From Cyanobacteria bacterium UBA8803 (lineage in GTDB: Bacteria > Cyanobacteriota > Cyanobacteriia > Cyanobacteriales > Coleofasciculaceae), in the NCBI GenBank assembly GCA_003505715.1, contig DNXU01000112.1:27774-39640 (forward strand): a stretch of 11,867 bases of DNA. The letters are read 5' to 3'. The notes under the pieces were generated by a model. That model was not told the origin of the DNA. It worked only from the letters and a program-made list of their open reading frames with translations, and ran no database searches. The translations under genes were made by a program, and so were the position numbers. Shown in pieces: positions 7,491 to 11,867 of the stretch; positions within the stretch are counted from its first letter, which is position 1; each line of letters starts with the position of its first letter.

Positions 7491-10304
7491 ATGCGAATTC
7501 CAGCAGCCACCTACCGACTTCAATTCAATCCAGCTTTTGATTTTAAGAGCGCAAAAGCTATTGTTCCCTACCTCGCTGAATTAGGCATTTCCGATATTTA
7601 TGCAGCTCCCATTTTTCAAGCGCGAAAGGGGAGTACTCATGGCTATGATGTAGTCGAACCCAATCAAATTAGTTTTGAGTTAGGTGGTATAGATAAGTTT
7701 GAAGACTTGCTTGAAAAAATCAAACATTACAATCTGGGATGGCTTCAAGATATTGTCCCCAACCACATGGCCTTCAACAGCCAAAATCACATGCTGGTTG
7801 ATGTTTTAGAAAACGGCTCTGATTCCCAGTACAAAGATTACTTTGATATCAATTGGGAGCATCGCTATGAAGACATCAGGGGGCGAGTGTTAGCTCCCTT
7901 TTTAGGTAAGTTTTGTGGCGATTGTTTGGAGAGTGGCGAACTACAACTTCAGTATGATGAACAAGGACTAACTATTAACTACTACGACTTAAAGTTTCCC
8001 ATCCGCATTGAATCCTATACTCAAGTATTCGCCTATGATATTGGACGCCTGAGAAAAACTTTAGGGAGGAATCACCCAGATTTTGTTAAACTGCTGGCTG
8101 TCCTCTATGCCTTAAAATATATTCCCTCTGGAGAAGAGGGGATGGAAAGGTATGACCAGATTAGCTTTATCAAACGGATGCTTTGGGAACTCTGGAATCA
8201 CAATCCAGAGATTAAAGCTTACATGGAGGAAAATATTAAAAGCTTTAATGGCGAATCTGGCAAGCCGGAAAGCTTTAATCTGTTAGAAAGCTTGCTCTCA
8301 GAACAGTTCTTTCGCCTCTCTTACTGGAAAGTAGGGAATGAAGAACTGAACTACAGGCGGTTTTTCACAGTTAACGATCTCATCTCCGTCAGAATTGAAG
8401 ATGAGAAGGTTTTTCAGAGAAACCACCAGCTGGTATTTCAACTAATTGAGGAGCAAAAAATTACTGGCCTCAGGATCGACCATATTGACGGCCTTTACGA
8501 CCCAGCTCAATATTTGCAACGAATTCGCGAAAAAGCGGATGGTACGTACATTGTCGTCGAGAAAATTCTGGAGCAACAAGAAGAATTACCCATCAACTGG
8601 CCAGTTCAGGGCACTACTGGGTATGACTTTTTAACTCATATGAATGGCATATTTTGCCAACAAGCTACTCAACCCAAGTTTGACCTTGTCTATCAAAGGT
8701 TTATTGGCAATAATATTTCCTGCGCAGCCCTGATTGACGAGAAAAAGCGGCTGATTATTGGCAAGCACTTAACCGGAGACATTGACAATCTGGCCAACTT
8801 GCTCAAGCGCATTTCCATGAGGTACAGATATGCCAGCGATTTTACCATCTATGCCCTAAAAGCTGCTCTAGTCGAAATTTTGGCAGTGTTTCCGGTTTAC
8901 CGGACTTACATAAATTACGAAGGTATGAGTCGAGCGGATCGGGAATGCATGAAGCAAGTCATCGAGCAAGCCAAAGAAAACATGCCGATTTTCTTGAACG
9001 AGTTCTTCTTTATTGAAAAGTTTCTGTTGTTAGAGTTTGACGAGCACCTCACCCCAGAAGAAAAAGAGCAGTGGCATTATTTTGTTATGCGCTTGCAACA
9101 GTTTACTGGACCTCTGATGGCAAAAGGTGTAGAAGATACCGTGATGTATGTCTATAACAGGCTCCTTTCCCTTAATGAAGTTGGCTCTGCTCCCGGTCAC
9201 TTTGGAGTTTCACTTGAGGAATTCCATACATTCAACCAACACCGTGCCGCCTACTGGCCCCATGCTATGAATGCAACGGCAACCCACGATACCAAACGAG
9301 GAGAAGATACTAGAGCCAGAATTAACGTGCTTTCGGAAATCCCGGGCGAGTGGGACAGCAATCTGAGAAAGTGGCAAGACATTAATGCCGGATATAAGGA
9401 GTGCGTTGACGGCTTGGATGTGCCCGATCCCAATGATGAATACTTTTTCTATCAAACCCTGATTGGTTCTTTCCCGTTTGACGAGAAAGAGTATTCTGCC
9501 TTCGTGCAGCGGATGGAGCAATACATTATTAAGGCTATCCGAGAGGCAAAAGTTCACACTGCTTGGCTGAGACCGGATACAGGTTACGAAAATGCCTTCA
9601 TCCAATTTGCAGAGTGCGTGCTGAAAAATACCAAGAAAAATGAATTTTTGCAGGCGTTCCGACCGTTTCAGCAAAAAGTTCGCCACTACGGCATCTTTAA
9701 TTCTCTCTCCCAAACCTTATTGAAAATTGCCTCTCCTGGCGTGCCGGATTTTTATCAGGGAACAGAACTGTGGGATTTGAGTGTGGTAGATCCTGATAAC
9801 CGCCGTCCGGTTGATTTTCAAAAACGCATTGGTTTGCTGAAAGACCTCAAGAAGCGATCGCAAAGCGATATTTTAGGCTTGATTCAAGACCTACTGAAAA
9901 CAAAAGAGGACGGTAAAATTAAACTGTTTTTGATCTACAGGGCATTGCAAGCACGCCAAAAGTATCTGGAATTGTTTCAGCGGGGAGATTACCGCAAGTT
10001 AACCGTGTTAGGCTCCCTGAAAGAGCATGTGGTGGCGTTTGTCAGAAGTTGGGGGGAGACGACAGCGATCGCGATCGCTCCTCGCTTTCTTACCTCGTTG
10101 ATCAAGGTAGGAGAGTATCCCTTCGGCGAGCAAGTTTGGCAGGAAACCCGGATCGCTTTACCACCTGGATCTTCCTCCGTTTGGCAAGATGCCATTACTG
10201 GAGAGGAGATTCCAGGAGAGGATACTCTCTGGATTCGGGATGTACTCAAACATTTCCCCGTTGCTTTGCTCATCGATAAAGGAGCGGCTGTGCCAGAGGA
10301 GTAG
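7491..10304 (+). CDS. treY: Malto-oligosyltrehalose synthase (TreY)
   Basis: TreY (EC 5.4.99.15) is an intramolecular transglucosidase that turns the reducing-end alpha-1,4 bond of malto-oligosaccharides into alpha-1,1, giving the substrate of TreZ. The protein has 937 residues, the normal size. Family marks in order are TYRLQFNPAF (7-16), GSTHGYDVVEPNQI (47-60), region I DIVPNHMAF (87-95), nucleophile GLRIDHIDGLYDP (D330), acid/base VVEKIL (E357), the KGVEDT block (545-550) and the stabiliser ATHDTKRGEDTRARI (D600). The long inserts between barrel elements and the C-terminal domain (PGVPDFYQGTEL, then VDPDNRRPVDF) are intact. No frame break was seen. It lies 268 bp downstream of treZ on the same strand. 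The gap is wide for strict co-transcription and could hold a separate promoter. HIP1 sites occur near its 3' end, including an overlapping pair around 10066-10079, so it looks native. Confidence 0.97.
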   Translation: MRIPAATYRLQFNPAFDFKSAKAIVPYLAELGISDIYAAPIFQARKGSTHGYDVVEPNQISFELGGIDKFEDLLEKIKHYNLGWLQDIVPNHMAFNSQNHMLVDVLENGSDSQYKDYFDINWEHRYEDIRGRVLAPFLGKFCGDCLESGELQLQYDEQGLTINYYDLKFPIRIESYTQVFAYDIGRLRKTLGRNHPDFVKLLAVLYALKYIPSGEEGMERYDQISFIKRMLWELWNHNPEIKAYMEENIKSFNGESGKPESFNLLESLLSEQFFRLSYWKVGNEELNYRRFFTVNDLISVRIEDEKVFQRNHQLVFQLIEEQKITGLRIDHIDGLYDPAQYLQRIREKADGTYIVVEKILEQQEELPINWPVQGTTGYDFLTHMNGIFCQQATQPKFDLVYQRFIGNNISCAALIDEKKRLIIGKHLTGDIDNLANLLKRISMRYRYASDFTIYALKAALVEILAVFPVYRTYINYEGMSRADRECMKQVIEQAKENMPIFLNEFFFIEKFLLLEFDEHLTPEEKEQWHYFVMRLQQFTGPLMAKGVEDTVMYVYNRLLSLNEVGSAPGHFGVSLEEFHTFNQHRAAYWPHAMNATATHDTKRGEDTRARINVLSEIPGEWDSNLRKWQDINAGYKECVDGLDVPDPNDEYFFYQTLIGSFPFDEKEYSAFVQRMEQYIIKAIREAKVHTAWLRPDTGYENAFIQFAECVLKNTKKNEFLQAFRPFQQKVRHYGIFNSLSQTLLKIASPGVPDFYQGTELWDLSVVDPDNRRPVDFQKRIGLLKDLKKRSQSDILGLIQDLLKTKEDGKIKLFLIYRALQARQKYLELFQRGDYRKLTVLGSLKEHVVAFVRSWGETTAIAIAPRFLTSLIKVGEYPFGEQVWQETRIALPPGSSSVWQDAITGEEIPGEDTLWIRDVLKHFPVALLIDKGAAVPEE

Positions 10305-10305
10305 A

Positions 10306-10353
10306 TGTTGTTTGTTGTTGGTTGTTGGTTATGGGCATAGGTAGCAAACAACA
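10306..10353 (+). terminator. Candidate treY terminator
   Basis: TGTTGTTTG (10306-10314) is perfectly complementary to CAAACAACA (10345-10353), and ATTTTT follows at about 10355-10360. The 30-base loop is long and the stem is only moderately stable. Placement right behind the treY stop and the T-run favour termination. Confidence 0.45.
10307..10334. repeat. Heptanucleotide tandem repeat (GTTGTTG-type)
   Basis: GTTGTTT, GTTGTTG, GTTGTTG and GTTATGG follow each other directly after the treY stop. This is four units of seven bases with decay at both ends. It is the same kind of short heptad repeat as the one after treZ but a different unit. Confidence 0.6.
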
Positions 10354-10371
10354 AATTTTTAGTCCATTTCA

Positions 10372-10484
10372 ACTGAGATCTTGCACCAATGTCATTAAGC
10401 CTATAAAAGCTGGGTTTTTAGCGATCGCATCAATGGAAAATCAAGGGTTGTGGTGGGTTATTGAGAATGGTGCAAGATCTCAGT
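10372..10484. mobile_element. MITE-like element with 17-bp terminal inverted repeats
   Basis: ACTGAGATCTTGCACCA (10372-10388) is repeated exactly, inverted, at 10468-10484, enclosing a 113-bp unit. The interior has no reading frame of note and carries one HIP1 octamer, so the unit is non-autonomous. Perfect long termini around a short non-coding core are typical of a MITE mobilised by a transposase elsewhere in the genome. The flanks (TTTCA on the left, ATTAA on the right) show no clear target duplication, so the parent IS family cannot be named. It could also fold as one long hairpin and act as a transcriptional barrier after treY. Confidence 0.7.
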
Positions 10485-10638
10485 ATTAAAGATCTGGGAA
10501 CCTCAAGCTCAATATATAAGTCAAATAAATAAGCCTATAAGTAGAGTTAACCACTCACCCAAATCCTTCTTAGGGTTGTAGCATTCATACTGCCATATTT
10601 CTCACAATGTCCTTCAAAAGGCTCACTAGTACAGCCCG

Positions 10639-10653
10639 GTGGAAATAATCCAC
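10639..10653. repeat. Small hairpin upstream of the 28-codon frame
   Basis: GTGGA and TCCAC flank a 5-base AATAA loop. It lies 33 bases before the ATG of the small open frame and would fall in its leader if transcribed. It is too short to be more than suggestive. Apart from it, 10485-10686 shows nothing recognisable. Confidence 0.25.
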
Positions 10654-10686
10654 TATTGATAGATTCTGAAAAGAGAGGTATTCCTG

Positions 10687-10773
10687 ATGGAACGTAGTAT
10701 TGCCCTTAAACTATTTGTCGAGTCCAGTTTGTCGATGTTCGGTTTTGTTTTGCTGATCCTGTTAGTGGCGTAA
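10687..10773 (+). CDS. Possible 28-residue single-span membrane protein
   Basis: An ATG preceded by GAGAGG at 10673-10678 (8-base gap) opens a 28-codon frame ending in TAA. The product starts with a short amphipathic charged part (MERSIALKLFVESS) and ends in an uninterrupted hydrophobic stretch (about residues 15-28, MFGFVLLILLVA) that could insert into a membrane. Cyanobacteria encode many photosystem, cytochrome b6f and NDH-1 subunits of this size, but the sequence does not match any that I remember (PetG/L/M/N, PsbI/M/T/X, PsaI/M). An in-frame TAG upstream limits extension. It stands alone between repeats. The good ribosome site and the clean membrane pattern support it; chance is the alternative. 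Confidence 0.4.
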   Translation: MERSIALKLFVESSLSMFGFVLLILLVA

Positions 10774-10868
10774 TTTAATATTACTGCTATTGTTCGGGAT
10801 GATAGAGACTTATTTGCTCAAGTTAAAAAGCAGAGAGAGTGAATTATACCAAATCCATGCTCAAATAG

Positions 10869-10931
10869 TAGGGGCACGGCCTGATAACTATTGCGATTTT
10901 GTAGCACAATCTTACTCCTGCCGTGCCCCTA
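10869..10931. repeat. GGGGCACGG cyanobacterial palindrome with 39-base loop
   Basis: TAGGGGCACGGC (10869-10880) and GCCGTGCCCCTA (10920-10931) form a perfect 12-bp G+C-rich stem. A palindrome of this core, usually with almost no loop, is dispersed in many cyanobacterial genomes (from memory). Here the arms are separated by 39 bases. It lies 23 bases beyond the stop of the minus-strand gene at 10955, where it could act as its terminator or 3' stabiliser. Confidence 0.65.
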
Positions 10932-10954
10932 GCAAGCGAACGTCCTGCTCGCAA

Positions 10955-11458
10955 TTAATCAAAATAAAAAAGAGTGACCACTTTGCGTTGTGCTTCTGCT
11001 TCCTCACAGGTTTTTAGTAGGGTTTTGCTGTCATGAAAGGCGAAGCAAATTAACTGCTGGCACCGAGAAACAATTTCAGCGTTACACAGAGAGCTAGCTT
11101 CACTTAGGGACAGATGGTCGTTTTCTGGGTTTTCTACTAAATGCATGACTTGTTCTAACTGCTCCCGCGATTCCCGTGGCTGACGCTCTAAGCTTTGAGG
11201 CAAAATCACCGTTAGCAAACTGGGATTAGCACGCATGGCACCACGAATAGCAGCTGAGTTGGTGCCAGTAGCACCAGAGGTCATGAGACGATTACCGCCT
11301 AAAACTAAGGCATAGCTCATCATCTCAATCAGGTTTTGATGAGTAATGGGAACGTGACGCGATCCCAATAGGGCAATCCGCTTAGCACCGGTTTGCTGGA
11401 TTGTCGCAAGTTCTTGTGCTAATGTATCTACACCGGAGAGGTCTACTGATTGGCTCAA
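10955..11458 (-). CDS. DprA/LOG-like Rossmann-fold protein (SLOG superfamily)
   Basis: This 167-residue protein has the nucleotide-binding pattern of the DprA/SLOG group: a strand and turn IALLGSRHVP (28-37), then RLMTSGATGTNSAAIRGA (57-74), comparable to the SG-ARG-D motif of DprA. ILPQSLERQP (85-94) and NAEIVSRCQQLICF (126-139) follow. It is much shorter than full DprA (about 300-370 residues) and lacks the SAM and winged-helix parts, so the common label DNA recombination-mediator protein A overstates what is known. Nucleotide or nucleic acid binding is the safe inference. The frame opens at TTG 11458. An in-frame TAG lies eight codons upstream with no ATG or GTG between, and no clear Shine-Dalgarno is seen. 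The next Met (residue 46) would remove the first motif. It is encoded alone, divergent from the tRNA gene. Confidence 0.75.
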   Translation of the reverse strand: MSQSVDLSGVDTLAQELATIQQTGAKRIALLGSRHVPITHQNLIEMMSYALVLGGNRLMTSGATGTNSAAIRGAMRANPSLLTVILPQSLERQPRESREQLEQVMHLVENPENDHLSLSEASSLCNAEIVSRCQQLICFAFHDSKTLLKTCEEAEAQRKVVTLFYFD

Positions 11459-11575
11459 AGATACTGGTATAGGCTGAACAACCTAGGTATTCTAGCAAAA
11501 GCAGCTGGCCTTTAGATGGCCCAAACAGTGTTTTCCTGATTCAGCTACCAATAAAATTTACTCAACTTGCACCCA

Positions 11576-11605
11576 TTGCAAATTGTCTAAAATCTGTGTT
11601 ATAAT
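11576..11605 (+). promoter_or_regulatory. Promoter of the tRNA-Val gene
   Basis: TTGCAA (11576-11581) and a perfect TATAAT (11600-11605) are separated by 18 bp. Initiation about 7 bases after the -10 box would begin the transcript roughly 10 bases before the mature tRNA. This fits a sigma-70 type promoter with a short 5' leader removed by RNase P. Confidence 0.75.
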
Positions 11606-11622
11606 CAGATACCGTGCAGTTA

Positions 11623-11696
<74 letters not shown>

Positions 11697-11702
11697 TTTT
11701 TT
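11697..11702 (+). terminator. T-run after the tRNA
   Basis: Six consecutive T follow the discriminator base. The acceptor/T-arm stems can serve as the hairpin, so this may end transcription. The call is based on position only. Confidence 0.4.
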
Positions 11703-11741
11703 CTGTCCCTTAAACCCTACCTCTCCATACCCGACTATCAT

Positions 11742-11867
11742 TGTCGATTGCCAAATTATTTGTCGTCGTTGTCAAATCAGTGTCATTTTGACAAATTGTT
11801 TGTCATCGAGCTATAGCTTTTAAAGCAGCTATTTTATCTATTATCACACCATCTAGCAATCGGGAGC
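11742..11867. mobile_element. End of a Tn7-like, probably type V-K CRISPR-associated transposon (element runs past the window)
   Basis: From TGT at 11742 the sequence carries three tandem ~20-bp units of the form TTGnCAAATnnnTGTC. This is the arrangement of TnsB-binding sites at Tn7-like ends. As I remember the published ShCAST left end, it also begins TGT and then gives ACAAATTATCTGTCGTCGG. The window aligns with that end by eye, without gaps, over roughly 50 bp. Type V-K elements occur in cyanobacteria and sit downstream of tRNA genes, as here. No coding sequence is visible up to 11867. The transposase or Cas12k module would lie further right. The terminal bases TGTCGA differ from the TGTACA of ShCAST. 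A related Tn7-like element without CRISPR, or a solitary end left after deletion, is possible. The candidate 5-bp target duplication on this side is ATCAT (11737-11741). Confidence 0.65.
11748..11808. repeat. Three tandem TnsB-site-like repeats
   Basis: Unit 1 is 11748-11768 (TTGCCAAATTATTTGTCGTC plus G), unit 2 is 11769-11787 (TTGTCAAATCAGTGTCATT) and unit 3 is 11788-11808 (TTGACAAATTGTTTGTCATC plus G). Start-to-start spacing is 21 and 19 bp, about two helical turns, so a protein would bind them on one face. Each unit contains an imperfect palindrome GACAAAT-n-TTTGTC. Unit 1, next to the presumed tip, has C for A in GACAAAT. Confidence 0.75.

Noticed and set aside
9210..9713. 167-codon minus-strand open frame inside treY
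   Set aside because: It lies wholly within the conserved catalytic part of treY and its product shows no recognisable motif, so it is an antisense shadow.
10790..11017. 75-codon plus-strand open frame
   Set aside because: It runs through both arms of the GGGGCACGG palindrome and into the 3' end of the minus-strand SLOG gene. It has no good ribosome site and a composition unlike a folded protein.
11748..11808. Short tandem repeats read as a CRISPR array
   Set aside because: The units abut with no spacers and each has an imperfect GACAAAT/TTTGTC symmetry, which fits transposase-binding sites.

Overview
The window is chromosomal DNA from a cyanobacterium. The evidence is the repeated HIP1 octamer GCGATCGC (for example at 33-40, 94-101, 2394-2401, 2674-2681 and 5869-5876, and overlapping copies near 10066-10079), heptanucleotide tandem repeats, a typical cyanobacterial GGGGCACGG palindrome, a secreted TPR-CHAT protein, and an element end resembling cyanobacterial CRISPR-associated transposons. 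The genus cannot be fixed from the sequence.

Layout: 1-479 is non-coding. 480-2364 holds a two-gene, A+T-rich, HIP1-free operon: an ABC/OLD-type AAA ATPase, then a small protein with Toprim-like acidic motifs (DUF4276-like). This is the architecture of a nuclease-type phage defence pair. Convergent to it, 2425-5193 (minus) encodes an exported TPR protein with a C-terminal CHAT caspase-like protease domain and an intact His-Cys dyad. 5405-7222 and 7491-10304 (plus) encode TreZ and TreY, which together release trehalose from the reducing end of malto-oligosaccharides or glycogen. They are separated by 268 bp carrying a hairpin and a heptad repeat.

10305-10954 is a repeat-rich spacer. It holds a heptad repeat with a possible terminator, a 113-bp MITE-like element with perfect 17-bp terminal inverted repeats, a possible 28-residue membrane peptide gene with a good Shine-Dalgarno sequence, and a 12-bp-stem palindrome. 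10955-11458 (minus) encodes a DprA/LOG-like Rossmann protein, apparently starting at TTG.

A tRNA-Val(GAC) gene with its own promoter lies at 11623-11696. Forty-five bases beyond it the sequence changes to three tandem ~20-bp repeats of the TTGACAAATTNTTTGTC type. These, and the TGT that precedes them, look like the end of a type V-K CRISPR-associated (Cas12k/Tn7-like) transposon. Its body would lie beyond the right edge. The distance from a GGTT motif in the tRNA T-arm to the element edge (63 bp) fits RNA-guided homing to the tRNA. This junction is the most notable item, followed by the ATPase/Toprim pair.
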